Position numbers and translations under genes: made by a program. From positions 48,195 to 112,194 of the forward strand of contig NZ_JAPJDO010000019.1 of the NCBI RefSeq assembly GCF_026242045.1: a DNA stretch of 64,000 nt, read 5' to 3'. The DNA comes from Mycobacterium pinniadriaticum. GTDB lineage: Bacteria > Actinomycetota > Actinomycetes > Mycobacteriales > Mycobacteriaceae. A model generated the notes under the pieces. It was not told where the DNA came from, ran no database searches, and worked only from the letters and a program-made list of their open reading frames with translations. Shown here one piece after another: positions 1 through 8,908 of the stretch. Each line of letters opens with the position of its first letter. Position 1 is the first letter of the stretch.

Positions 1-627
1 GGCCTCGTCGGTGCCCGACGGTGGCGGCGGGGCCGCAGTCAGGGGCTCAAGGGTGTCGCCCTGATAGGCACCGGTGAGGTCGGCGAAAAACACCCGCCAC
101 GAAGCGTCGTCCCAGGCGATGTGGTGGGCCGCCAGCAACAGGACGTGTTCGCCGGGGCCGACCTGGGCCAGCGTGATCCGCAGCGGTGCCTCGGTGCCCA
201 GATCGAACGGCGTGGTGAAGGTCCGCTGAGCAAGGACCTCCAGCCGCAGCCCCCGCGCCTGCGGGCTGAGCTCCGAAAGGTCGTGCTGCTCCCAACCGGG
301 CTTGAGGTCGTCGTGCACGGTCATGCCCGGTTCGCCGTCAGGGCCGGTGCGGTACGTGGTGCGCAGGACCGGGTGACGCGCCGCGACAGCGTCTACCGCG
401 GCGCTCAGCCGGGCCGCGTCGAGTTGACCGGTCAGCCGATACGACACGCAGACGTTCAACAGCGCACCGGTGGTGTCGATGGACTGGACGAACCACATGC
501 GGCGCTGACCATCGGACATCACCGGGTGATCGGCCTGAGTCGTCGGTTCCGATAGCAGTCCGCGTTGGGCGAGCTTGTGGCGCAACAGCTCCAGACGCTG
601 TCGGTCGGCGGCCAGGGTTTCAGTCAT
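1..627 (-). CDS. NRPS, N-terminal condensation domain (partial, runs off left edge)
   Basis: The frame is open from the ATG at 627 to the window edge (209 residues, no stop), so only the N-terminus is seen. It is a condensation domain: a short helical lead, then MSDGQRRMWFVQSI near residue 37, and the catalytic HHxxxD signature as HHIAWDD at 168-174. The start overlaps the mbtB stop by 8 bases (ATGACTGA), with an AGGAG ribosome site 6 bases upstream, so the two are translationally coupled. By position it should take the salicyl-oxazoline chain from MbtB and join it to the next building block. In M. tuberculosis a ketosynthase gene (mbtC) follows mbtB, whereas here an NRPS follows directly. 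An MbtE-like enzyme is the best guess, but the specificity-determining part lies outside the window. Confidence 0.85.
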   Translation of the reverse strand, partial: MTETLAADRQRLELLRHKLAQRGLLSEPTTQADHPVMSDGQRRMWFVQSIDTTGALLNVCVSYRLTGQLDAARLSAAVDAVAARHPVLRTTYRTGPDGEPGMTVHDDLKPGWEQHDLSELSPQARGLRLEVLAQRTFTTPFDLGTEAPLRITLAQVGPGEHVLLLAAHHIAWDDASWRVFFADLTGAYQGDTLEPLTAAPPPPSGTDEA

Positions 628-3600
628 GGGATCTCCTGGTGAGCGCCAAGGCAACCTCGGCGGCATCCATGTCGGTGATTTCGAGATACAGTTCGGCAAT
701 CTCATCGAGCCGTCCGCCGGGTTCGAGCTGGCTCAGACGGTTCGCCAGTCCTTCGACCGTGCGCGTGGCGAAGATGTCGGCAACGCTCACGGCCGAGACA
801 TCCAGCCACTGCCGGATGCGGGCGACCACGGTCGTGGCGAGGACGGAATCCCCACCCACACCGAAGAAGTCGTCGTCGGCCCCCAGCCTCATCACGCCGA
901 GGACGCCGGCGACGATCGAAGCCAGTGCCGTCTGCAGCGGGCCGTGCGGAGACCGGCCTCCGACTGCGGATTCGGCACGCTCGGCGAGCCGTCGCCTGAC
1001 GGCCTGCCGGTCCACCTTCCCGCCGACCGTATAGGGAATGCGGTCGAACACGTCAATCTGCCGCGGAACCATATGCGGTGGAAGCTCTTTGTCCAACTGG
1101 CTGCGCAACTCCGCGACCGGCAGTGATTCAGCTGCCAGCGCAACGGCGGCAACCAACCAGTCCGGCGAGCCGGTGCGGCCGGGGATGGTCGCCGCGACGG
1201 CACCGTGCACACCGGGGACCCGCAGCAGCGCCGCCTCGACCTCACCGAGTTCGACCCGGTAGCCGCTGATCTTGACGCGGTTGTCGGCCCGGCCGACGAA
1301 TTCGCACGTCCCGTCCGGCCAGAAGCGGGCCAGATCACCGGTGCGGTACCAGGTGGTGCCGTCGTGCTCGACGAACCGCTCGGCAGTCAGGTCTCCTCTG
1401 CCCCGATAACCGCGGGCGATACCACGACCCCCGACCCAGAGCTCACCGACCACCCAGTCCGGGCAGTCCGCACCGCCGGCGGTCACGACTCGGCAGCGGT
1501 TGTTCGGCAACGGTTTTCCGAACGGTATCGCGGTCCAGCCGGCCGGGATATCTGCCACTTCGCAGACCGTGTTGTGAATCGCCGTCTCGGTGGCGCCACC
1601 GAGGCCGGCGAAACGCACCAGCGGAGCACGCTCACGCAATTTCCCGGCCATTGCGGGGGTGACCCAGTCCCCGCCGGTCGGGACCACGCGTATCGTCGGG
1701 AGGGGGCCGGCGACCTCGAGCAGCATCTCCAGCCAACCGGGCAGGAAGTGCAGCACGCTGACCCGGTGGGTATCGATGAGCCGCACCCAATGGTCCGGGT
1801 CCCGGCGATGCGGTTCGTCGACGACGACGATCGCGCCGCCGGTGCCCAAGGTGGCGAAGATGTCCAGCACCGAGATGTCGCATTCGAGCGTGGACAGCGC
1901 CAGGCAGCGGTCGTCGGGTCCCAGCCCGAAGTGCGCGGTGATGAACTCGACGGTGTTCATCGCGGCATCGTGGGTGACCTCGACGCCCTTGGGATCGCCG
2001 GTCGAGCCGGAGGTGAACAGCACATACGCCAGCCGGTCCGGATCGCCGGTGAAGGGCTCGAATTCGGCTTCTCCGCCGCGGGCGATCACGCCGGTTATCG
2101 TCATCGCCGGCACCGGCACGTCGGGTAGCTCGGCGCCGCACACCAGCGCGATATCCACCGCCCCGTCCGCGAGAATCCGCTGCGCCCGCTCAAGGGGCTG
2201 GTCAGCACCGATCGGTAGATAGACCCCGCCGGCCGCGTGAATGCCCAACAGGGCCGGTACTTGTTCGGCTGTCTTGGGGCCGAGCACTGCGACAGTGCCT
2301 CCATCACCGAGCCCGGCGGCACGTAGCGCGGCAGCGATCGTGAGTGCCTGCCGGTGCAGCTCCCGGTAGGTCACGTCGCCCCTGTTGCTGAAAATTGCTG
2401 GGGCGTCGGGTTGTCGGGCCGCGGTGGCGAAGAAGCCGTCGTGCAACATGCGCCCGCTCGGGATCGTGGTCGTCGTCACCGCCTCCCGCGCAGCACGTTG
2501 ATGTACCGGCAACAGCGGTTTGCGCGGGGCGTCCCAGGCGTCGTCGTCGTGAGCCAGGCCCCGCACTTCCTCGATGTGGCGGGCGAACATCGCATCGATC
2601 ACACCCGGGTAGAAGGCGTCTTCCCGGACATCCCAATTCAGCAGGATGCCTCCGTCGAATTCGGTCACTTGGGCGTCGAGCAGAACCTGAGGGCCTTGCG
2701 AGATCATCCATTGCGGCGTGCCGAATTGTGTTGTCACATCTGAGCTGAACAGTTCGCCGAGGCCGAGTGCGCTGGTGAAGACAACGGGTGCGAGTACTTG
2801 CGTCCCGCGATGGCGGCTGAGGTCTCGGAGCACCGACAGGCCCGGATACGCGGCGTGTACCGCCGTCTCGTGCATGATGTCCTGCACCATGCGTGCACGC
2901 TGCGTCGGGGTGTCGGCGGCAGTGAGATCGATGTCGAGCAGAAGCGACGAGGTGAAGTCGCCGACGATCTTGTCGATGTCGGGGTGCAGCGGTTCACGGC
3001 CGAACAGCGGGACGTTGAGCAGGAAGTGGGGATCTGCCGACCAGCCGGCGACCGTGTCGGCGAAGGAGGCCGCCAGCGTCATCGCCGGGGTAACTCCCCG
3101 CTGCCGGGCGCGATCGAAAAGGCCGTCGCGGGTGGCCGGATCCAGCCAGTGCCACCGGCGGCCGGGTCGGTGCGGGTCGGTCTGCTGGGCGAGCGGCCGT
3201 AGCGGCAGCGCGGGGGCAGCGGGCAATCCGGGAACCCGGTCGGCCCACCATCGCCGGTCCGCGTCGAATCGTTCGGGCGGCGGAAGTTGTTGGCGATATT
3301 GCTGATAGGTGTATCCGATTTCGGCGAGTGGATCACCGCGGTACAGCGCGGCCAGATCGGCCATCAGGGCCCGGTAGCTCATCGCATCGGCGGCCTGCAT
3401 GTCGAGGTCGACGTGCAGGCGGGTGCGCCCCCCGGGTAGTTGGGTCAGCGTCAACTCGAGCACCTGACCGTCCAGCTGTTGGCGCGACTTGGCCGCGCGA
3501 ATGCTCGTCAGCCGTTCGTCGACCGTGGTCTCATCAGCGCCGCGAAGGTCAACGACCGTGACCGGAAGCGGGTCCGCACAGTTGCCGACGCGCTGAGTGC

Positions 3601-4063
3601 CGTCCGGCAAGAACTGCACGCGCAGCATCGGATGGCGGGCCGCGAGGTGACCGGCCGCCCGGCGGATCCGCTCGGGATCCACCGCGGTGCCGTCGAATTC
3701 GACGTAGAGGTGACCGGCGACCCCACCCAGTTGCTGGTCGGCATGCCGGCCGACCCACATCGCGTGTTGCATCGGCGCCATGCCGAAGGGCTCGCCCTCG
3801 ACAGGCTCGGGCTGGACCGGCACCGGATCGGGTCGACTGGCCGGCGCCAACAAGTCGGCCCAGCCACGCACCGACGGGGCGGCAGCAAGCCGGGCGAAGT
3901 CGATGTCGAATCCGGCACGGCGCCAACGTCCGGCCAACGTCATCATCCGGATCGAGTCCAGGCCCTGGGCGATGAGATCGCCATCCGGGTCGACATCGGC
4001 GGGGTCGATACCGAGCACTTCAGCGATCCGGTCGGTGATCATGGCCGCCTCAGCCGCGGTCAC
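620..4063 (-). CDS. mbtB: MbtB-like phenyloxazoline synthase (ArCP-Cy-A-PCP)
   Basis: This 1147-residue NRPS opens siderophore assembly. An aryl carrier domain carries the phosphopantetheine serine in GLDSI (Ser37). It is followed by a heterocyclisation domain (about 90-510) with the DxxxxDxxS signature DMQAADAMS, an adenylation domain (about 540-1020) with LFTSGSTGDPKGVE and core A4 Asp in ECDISVLDIF, and a final carrier domain with GGDSV. In the family, salicylate is loaded on the first carrier and condensed and cyclised with Ser or Thr to a hydroxyphenyl-oxazoline. The GTG at 4063 was chosen because GGGAGG lies 5 bases upstream; a GTG at 4093 is also in frame. The protein ends right after the second carrier, so the C-terminal thioesterase region expected of M. 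tuberculosis MbtB (about 1400 residues) is absent. Confidence 0.9.
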   Translation of the reverse strand: MTAAEAAMITDRIAEVLGIDPADVDPDGDLIAQGLDSIRMMTLAGRWRRAGFDIDFARLAAAPSVRGWADLLAPASRPDPVPVQPEPVEGEPFGMAPMQHAMWVGRHADQQLGGVAGHLYVEFDGTAVDPERIRRAAGHLAARHPMLRVQFLPDGTQRVGNCADPLPVTVVDLRGADETTVDERLTSIRAAKSRQQLDGQVLELTLTQLPGGRTRLHVDLDMQAADAMSYRALMADLAALYRGDPLAEIGYTYQQYRQQLPPPERFDADRRWWADRVPGLPAAPALPLRPLAQQTDPHRPGRRWHWLDPATRDGLFDRARQRGVTPAMTLAASFADTVAGWSADPHFLLNVPLFGREPLHPDIDKIVGDFTSSLLLDIDLTAADTPTQRARMVQDIMHETAVHAAYPGLSVLRDLSRHRGTQVLAPVVFTSALGLGELFSSDVTTQFGTPQWMISQGPQVLLDAQVTEFDGGILLNWDVREDAFYPGVIDAMFARHIEEVRGLAHDDDAWDAPRKPLLPVHQRAAREAVTTTTIPSGRMLHDGFFATAARQPDAPAIFSNRGDVTYRELHRQALTIAAALRAAGLGDGGTVAVLGPKTAEQVPALLGIHAAGGVYLPIGADQPLERAQRILADGAVDIALVCGAELPDVPVPAMTITGVIARGGEAEFEPFTGDPDRLAYVLFTSGSTGDPKGVEVTHDAAMNTVEFITAHFGLGPDDRCLALSTLECDISVLDIFATLGTGGAIVVVDEPHRRDPDHWVRLIDTHRVSVLHFLPGWLEMLLEVAGPLPTIRVVPTGGDWVTPAMAGKLRERAPLVRFAGLGGATETAIHNTVCEVADIPAGWTAIPFGKPLPNNRCRVVTAGGADCPDWVVGELWVGGRGIARGYRGRGDLTAERFVEHDGTTWYRTGDLARFWPDGTCEFVGRADNRVKISGYRVELGEVEAALLRVPGVHGAVAATIPGRTGSPDWLVAAVALAAESLPVAELRSQLDKELPPHMVPRQIDVFDRIPYTVGGKVDRQAVRRRLAERAESAVGGRSPHGPLQTALASIVAGVLGVMRLGADDDFFGVGGDSVLATTVVARIRQWLDVSAVSVADIFATRTVEGLANRLSQLEPGGRLDEIAELYLEITDMDAAEVALALTRRSHD

Positions 4064-4098
4064 TGCCACCTCCCTGCACCAGACGAGCCTCACCTAAT

Positions 4099-4117
4099 TT
4101 TGGGAAGGCTACCCTAT
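4099..4117. promoter_or_regulatory. IdeR iron box between mbtB and mbtA
   Basis: TTTGGGAAGGCTACCCTAT matches the 19-base IdeR consensus TTAGGTTAGGCTAACCTAA at 14 of 19 positions, counted by eye. It lies between the divergent mbtB and mbtA starts, so IdeR with iron would be expected to repress both. Confidence 0.75.
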
Positions 4118-4153
4118 TCTGACTGGGCCGACACGCCTACCTCAGGGAGCGCA

Positions 4154-5749
4154 ATGACCGGGTTCACACCCTTTCCGACAGACCGCGCGGCGGCCTACCG
4201 GAAGGCGGGTTATTGGTCCGGGAAGCCCCTCGACGAGATCCTGCGGTCGGCTGCGGCACGCTGGCCCGATCACGCCGCCGTCGTCGACGAGCGAACCACC
4301 CTCACCTACGCTGAGCTGGACCAGCGCGCCGATGCGGCGGCAGCCGGACTCGCCGCGTTGGGCATCGGGAATGACCAGTGTGTGCTGGTACAGCTACCGA
4401 ACAGCTGCCAGTTCGCGGTCGCCTTGTTCGGGCTCGTGCGCGCGGGTGCATTGCCGGTGATGTGCCTGCCCGGTCACCGCGACGCGGAGCTCGCGCATTT
4501 CCTCGACGTCAGCTCGGCGACCGGCATCATCGTCGGTACCGGCGCCGGATTCGACTACCGCACCATGGCCGAGCGGCTACTCGACCGCAGCGATCACCTG
4601 CGGCACATCATCATCGACGGCGACGCGGGCCCGCACGTTTCGTGGTCAACGCTCTGCTCGGGTGACGGCCGACCACCGCCCCTGCACCCCGACACCGGCG
4701 CGCCGGCATTGCTGCTGGTGTCCGGCGGCACCACGGGCGCACCCAAACTGATCCCCCGTACCCACGACGACTATGTCTACAACGCCACCGCCAGCGCCCG
4801 GTTGTGCCGCCTGACCAACGCCGACGTCTATCTCGTCGCATTGCCGGCCGGCCACAACTTCCCGCTCGCGTGTCCAGGACTGCTCGGCGCGATGGCGGTC
4901 GGCGCGAGCGTGGTCTTCGGGACGGACCCGAGCCCGGAAGCGGCCTTCGCCACGATTGCCCGCCACCGCGTCACGGCCACCGCACTGGTGCCCGCGCTGG
5001 CACGGTTGTGGGCGCAGGCGTGCGAGTGGGAAGAACAGCGCCCGACCACACTGCGTCTGCTGCAAGTCGGCGGCGCCAAACTGACCGCCGACGATGCCCG
5101 GCACATCCGATCGGTGCTCACCCCCGGACTGCAGCAGGTGTTCGGGATGGCCGAAGGGCTGTTGTGTTACACGAGAATCGGTGATCCCGCCGAGGTCGTC
5201 GAGCATACCCAGGGTCGCCCGCTGGCCGAGCATGACGAATTGCGCATCGTCGACGACAACGGAATTGCGTCGCCCGACGGCGAGCCCGGTGAATTGCTGG
5301 TGCGCGGGCCTTACACGATCAACGGCTACTTCCGCGCCGAGGCGGAGAATCAGCGCTCATTCACCGAGGACGGCTTCTACCGCAGCGGCGACACGGTGCG
5401 TCGATTCGCGAACGGCTATCTGGAGGTCACCGGCCGTGTCAAGGACGTCATCCTGCGGGCCGGCGAGACCGTGTCCGCCCTCGACCTGGAGAGCCATCTG
5501 TTGACCCATCCGGCGGTATACGCGGCGGCCACGGTCGGTCTCCCCGACCCGTATCTTGGCGAGAAGATCTGTGCCGCCATCGTTTTCCGGGGCCGCTCGG
5601 TGCCACTGTCCGAACTCAACGACCATCTCGACGCCCGCGGTGTTGCCGCGCACAGCCGTCCGGACATGGTCGTGCCGATGCGCGCACTGCCGACGACGGC
5701 GGTGGGGAAGGTGGACAAGCGGACGCTCGTCGCACACCTGTGTCCATGA
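4154..5749 (+). CDS. mbtA: Salicylate-AMP ligase MbtA
   Basis: A stand-alone aryl-acid adenylating enzyme (531 residues) that activates the starter acid and loads it on the MbtB aryl carrier. It has the family phosphate loop SGGTTGAPKL near 195 and a C-terminal GKVDKRTL with the catalytic lysine. The substrate pocket reads HNFPLACPG with His234 and Cys240. In the DhbE/EntE/YbtE family, Ser at this position marks 2,3-dihydroxybenzoate enzymes and Cys marks salicylate enzymes, so salicylate is the predicted substrate. This agrees with the salicylate synthase next door. The ATG at 4154 follows AGGGAG; the open frame extends much further upstream, but that part overlaps mbtB in antisense and has no homology. 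It is divergent from mbtB across an IdeR box. Confidence 0.93.
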   Translation: MTGFTPFPTDRAAAYRKAGYWSGKPLDEILRSAAARWPDHAAVVDERTTLTYAELDQRADAAAAGLAALGIGNDQCVLVQLPNSCQFAVALFGLVRAGALPVMCLPGHRDAELAHFLDVSSATGIIVGTGAGFDYRTMAERLLDRSDHLRHIIIDGDAGPHVSWSTLCSGDGRPPPLHPDTGAPALLLVSGGTTGAPKLIPRTHDDYVYNATASARLCRLTNADVYLVALPAGHNFPLACPGLLGAMAVGASVVFGTDPSPEAAFATIARHRVTATALVPALARLWAQACEWEEQRPTTLRLLQVGGAKLTADDARHIRSVLTPGLQQVFGMAEGLLCYTRIGDPAEVVEHTQGRPLAEHDELRIVDDNGIASPDGEPGELLVRGPYTINGYFRAEAENQRSFTEDGFYRSGDTVRRFANGYLEVTGRVKDVILRAGETVSALDLESHLLTHPAVYAAATVGLPDPYLGEKICAAIVFRGRSVPLSELNDHLDARGVAAHSRPDMVVPMRALPTTAVGKVDKRTLVAHLCP

Positions 5750-5754
5750 GTCGA

Positions 5755-7101
5755 TCAATCACCACGCGGGACGAGGTGGGGTGCCAGACACCCCATCTTC
5801 TCGCAGGTCTCCTCGAACTCACGGTCCGATGACGACGCGGCGATTATGCCTGCCCCGGCGCGCAACCAGGTCCGGGAATCGGCTTCATAGACCGCACGCA
5901 GCGCGAGCGCGGCGTCCAGACCGCCGTCGGGGGTGAACGTCGCGACCGCGCCCGAGTAGAGGCCGCGTGGCATTTCGTCGAGTCGCAGAATCGCCTCGAC
6001 GCCAGGTGCTTTCGGGATGCCCGAGGCAGTCACCGCGGGAAACAACGCCTCCAGTGCATCCATCCGGTTCTGCGCCGGACTCAGTCTGGCCCCGACGGTC
6101 GAGCCCAGGTGCTGGACGCTGCCGCGCTCCCGCACGGTCATGAAGTCGGTCACCGCGACACTGCCCGGCTCCGCGACTTCCGCAATCTCCAGCAACGCCG
6201 TGCGGACCGACAGAGCGTGCTCGACGATCTCCTTGGCATCCGATTCCAGGTCGTCGCGGGCTGCTCGGTCGTTGATAGCACCACGACCGAAAGCCCTTGT
6301 ACCGGCCAGTGGTTCGGTCGTCACTGTGCCGTCACGGTGTACCGCGGTCACCAGCTCGGGACTGAATCCCAGCGCCCGGATGCCACCGAGCCGCATCAGG
6401 AATGAACGGGCGGGAGTGTTGTGCCGGCGGCCCAGGCTGTAGGTCGCCGGGAAGTCGACGGCGAATGGGATGTCGACGGAACGGGAAAGGATCACCTTCT
6501 GGTAGCGGCCATCCCGGATCTCGGTGACGGCCGTGGCGACTCGGTCCCGGTATCGGCTGTGATCGGCCGACACGTCGACGCCTCGGACCCGGCGACTCAG
6601 CACGCCGGGCCGCAGGTTCCGCACGGCCGCGCGGAGGTCTTCGTCGCCGTTGACGATGTCGATTCCGCTGGCCGAGACCAAGACACGGCTGACCGGGATG
6701 AAGATTCGGGCCAGCGGTGTGCCGGGTGGGACCCGGTCGAACAATCCCAGCCGATGTGCGCCCAATTCAAAGGCGATCCATCCGAATGCCGGTTCGCCCT
6801 CGGCCAGCACGGTATCGAGGGCGTCGGCCAGTACGGTGGCAGGCCGTCCGCTCCAGCGCCGGCGCACCACCGGGCCGCCATCGCTGATGCGGCACTCGTC
6901 CCGGTCGAGCTCGATGGACGCGCGGGTACCGATCGCCAGCGTCCAGCAGCCGTCCTGCTCATAAACCAGGTAGTCGTCGCCGCTGCGCTCCGGAACCGCG
7001 GCGGCCAGCGCTGCGGCCACCTCCCCCGCGGACATCCCCGCTGGCAATGCTGCCCACCCAGTTGCGTCGGTCGGCGATCGCGGTGCCGCGGTCTCGGTCA
7101 T
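5755..7101 (-). CDS. mbtI: Salicylate synthase MbtI
   Basis: A 448-residue chorismate-binding enzyme of the MbtI/Irp9/TrpE family that converts chorismate via isochorismate to salicylate, the starter unit for MbtA. Family landmarks visible are YQKVILSRSVDIPF near 200, the FGRGAINDRAARDDLESDAKEIVEHALSV block cut here to its core DAKEIVEHAL, the ERGSVQHLGSTV block near 330 and GIPKAPGVEAI near 365. Length is normal. It is convergent with mbtA (5 bases between stop codons) and is preceded by its own IdeR box, so its expression is expected to follow iron starvation like the rest of the cluster. Confidence 0.93.
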   Translation of the reverse strand: MTETAAPRSPTDATGWAALPAGMSAGEVAAALAAAVPERSGDDYLVYEQDGCWTLAIGTRASIELDRDECRISDGGPVVRRRWSGRPATVLADALDTVLAEGEPAFGWIAFELGAHRLGLFDRVPPGTPLARIFIPVSRVLVSASGIDIVNGDEDLRAAVRNLRPGVLSRRVRGVDVSADHSRYRDRVATAVTEIRDGRYQKVILSRSVDIPFAVDFPATYSLGRRHNTPARSFLMRLGGIRALGFSPELVTAVHRDGTVTTEPLAGTRAFGRGAINDRAARDDLESDAKEIVEHALSVRTALLEIAEVAEPGSVAVTDFMTVRERGSVQHLGSTVGARLSPAQNRMDALEALFPAVTASGIPKAPGVEAILRLDEMPRGLYSGAVATFTPDGGLDAALALRAVYEADSRTWLRAGAGIIAASSSDREFEETCEKMGCLAPHLVPRGD

Positions 7102-7105
7102 CAGA

Positions 7106-7124
7106 TGAGGGTAGCCTAACCTGC
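7106..7124 (-). promoter_or_regulatory. IdeR iron box upstream of mbtI
   Basis: Read on the minus strand, GCAGGTTAGGCTACCCTCA matches the IdeR consensus at 15 of 19 positions by eye. It sits 4 bases upstream of the mbtI start codon, so it overlaps the leader or the promoter itself. Confidence 0.75.
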
Positions 7125-7213
7125 CTAACGAATCGGGGGCTCCCCGCCCGGACTACATAGCCCCTCGTCACGGGGTTGATACGGGGAACCGTAGGTCACC
7201 ATTCTCGAAATAC

Positions 7214-7232
7214 AAAGGTTAGGCTGCGCTCA
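7214..7232 (+). promoter_or_regulatory. Probable IdeR box upstream of the GT2/ABC operon
   Basis: AAAGGTTAGGCTGCGCTCA matches the IdeR consensus at 13 of 19 positions by eye. The left half and centre (AGGTTAGGCT) are perfect and the right half is weak. It lies 30 bases upstream of the GT2 start. Confidence 0.6.
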
Positions 7233-7262
7233 TTTGCGAGTCGACGGTGGTAAGGGGCTGAG

Positions 7263-7982
7263 GTGATCTCGTTCGTCATTCCGACCCTCAACGAACAGCA
7301 GACCGTCGAGCAGACACTCGAGTGCCTGGCCGGGTACTCGGGCGAACACGAGATCATCGTGTCCGACGACAACAGCACCGACGCGACCGTCGAGATCTGC
7401 CGGAGATACGCCCACACGGTCGTCCGCTACACCCAACCGGAGAAACAAACCATCGCCCAGGTGAGAAACCGGGGCGCGGCCGCGGCCCGGGGCGATTTTC
7501 TGGTGTTCGTCGACGCCGACGTCGTGATCCCGGACATCGACGAATTCTTCCGCAGTTCGCACACCCGGTTCCAGTCGGACAGTCGCCTGGTGGCGCTGAC
7601 CGGGCAGTACCGGGTGACGCCCGAATCTGCCACCGCGGCGGATCGATTCGTGTTCACGATGCTCGGATTGCAGTTCCTGCTACAGAACAATGTCCTGCGG
7701 GTCGGCGCCGCCAGCGGGAAGTTCCAGATGGTCGCCGCCGATGCGTTCCAGATGATCGGGGGGTTCAACGAGAAGCTCGTCGCCTCCGAGGACATGGATC
7801 TGTTCCGGCGGCTGTCCCGCGTTGGGCGAACACATTTCGCCCGGGATCTGACCGTCTACCACTCCGGCAGGCGAGCGAAGGCCATCGGCTGGCGAAAGCT
7901 GCTGTGGCAGTGGTTCAGCAACTCGGTCGCGGTGTTCTTCTTCAGCCGATCGGTCAGTAGGGAATGGAAGGTGATCCGCTGA
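7263..7982 (+). CDS. GT2-family glycosyltransferase
   Basis: A 239-residue GT-A fold glycosyltransferase of the family 2 type, predicted to transfer a sugar from a nucleotide donor. It starts with the typical VIPTLNEQQTV strand-loop, has a metal/nucleotide DXD-type site in VFVDADVV near 83, and an acidic SEDMDLFRRL motif near 178 at the expected acceptor/base position. There is no clear multi-helix membrane domain; the hydrophobic tail near 218-228 may touch the membrane. The start is GTG with AAGGGG upstream. Its stop overlaps the ABC ATPase start (TGATG), so it heads a four-gene operon behind a probable IdeR box. This suggests the sugar transfer is tied to iron limitation and to the exported molecule. 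The acceptor is unknown. Confidence 0.8.
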   Translation: MISFVIPTLNEQQTVEQTLECLAGYSGEHEIIVSDDNSTDATVEICRRYAHTVVRYTQPEKQTIAQVRNRGAAAARGDFLVFVDADVVIPDIDEFFRSSHTRFQSDSRLVALTGQYRVTPESATAADRFVFTMLGLQFLLQNNVLRVGAASGKFQMVAADAFQMIGGFNEKLVASEDMDLFRRLSRVGRTHFARDLTVYHSGRRAKAIGWRKLLWQWFSNSVAVFFFSRSVSREWKVIR

Positions 7983-8908
7983 TGATCGAACTTGATGGGC
8001 TGACAAAGACCTACGACGGGGTCGCGGCGCTGACCGACGTGAGCTTCACGGTGCCGACCGGTTCGGTACTGGCGCTGCTCGGGCACAACGGCGCGGGCAA
8101 GACGACGGCGGTGCAGATTCTCTCGACACTGATACCGCCCAGCGGGGGCCGGGCCACGGTCGCCGGATACGACGTCGTCGATCAGGCCGACCACGTGCGG
8201 TCCTGCATCGGTGTCACCGGGCAAAACACGAGCCTCGACAACGTGATCACCGGCAGGCAGAACTTGACACTGTTCGGCCGGCTGCGCGGGCTGCGGCGCG
8301 GTGAGGCACGGCGTCGAGCGGACGAGCTGATCGGCCAGTTCGAGCTGGACCGCGCCGCCGACCGGCCCGTCTCGACCTATTCCGGTGGGATGCAACGCCG
8401 GCTCGACATCGCCGCGGCGTTGGTGGTGACTCCCGACGTGCTCTTCCTCGACGAGCCGACAACCGGCTTGGACCCCCGCAGCCGACGCCAGGTCTGGGAG
8501 CTGGTGTCCACGCTGGCCACCCAGGGGGTCACAGTATTGCTCACCACCCAGTACCTCGAAGAGGCTGACTTGCTGAGCGATTCGATCGTCATCCTCAACT
8601 CCGGCCAGGTCGTCGCCCACGGCACCGCTGATGAACTCAAGCGTCAGACCGGCACGACCTACTGTCAGCTCACTCTCGTGCGTCCCGCGGATATCCCCCG
8701 CGTCGTCGCAACACTGGCCGATATCGACGATGTCGACGCCGACGACGAAACCAACACCGTCTCGGTGCGCGCTCGCGATGGCGTCGGCACACTCGCCGAG
8801 GTGGTGCGCCGCACTGACCGGCTGCGCGTCGACCTCGTCGACATCTGTCTGCGCAAACCGACTCTCGACGAGGTGTTCCTGCACCTGAGCACGGCGCTGA
8901 CACCATGA
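7982..8908 (+). CDS. ABC exporter ATPase (DrrA-like)
   Basis: A 308-residue ABC-type ATPase that would power export with the two permeases that follow. Walker A is GHNGAGKTT near 35, the signature motif is YSGGMQRRLDIAAAL near 137, and Walker B is VLFLDEPTTGLDP near 157. The C-terminal 80 residues (after about 220) form the accessory region typical of the DrrA/daunorubicin-resistance class, which in mycobacteria exports lipids such as PDIM. The ATG at 7982 overlaps the GT2 stop; an ATG at 7964 is also possible. The stop overlaps the first permease start by 4 bases. Siderophore or glycolipid export is an inference from position. Confidence 0.88.
   Translation: MIELDGLTKTYDGVAALTDVSFTVPTGSVLALLGHNGAGKTTAVQILSTLIPPSGGRATVAGYDVVDQADHVRSCIGVTGQNTSLDNVITGRQNLTLFGRLRGLRRGEARRRADELIGQFELDRAADRPVSTYSGGMQRRLDIAAALVVTPDVLFLDEPTTGLDPRSRRQVWELVSTLATQGVTVLLTTQYLEEADLLSDSIVILNSGQVVAHGTADELKRQTGTTYCQLTLVRPADIPRVVATLADIDDVDADDETNTVSVRARDGVGTLAEVVRRTDRLRVDLVDICLRKPTLDEVFLHLSTALTP

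Noticed and set aside
3440..4153. N-terminal extension of MbtA by 238 codons
   Set aside because: The extension is antisense to mbtB and crosses the promoter and iron box; the ATG at 4154 has a good ribosome site and the family N-terminus.
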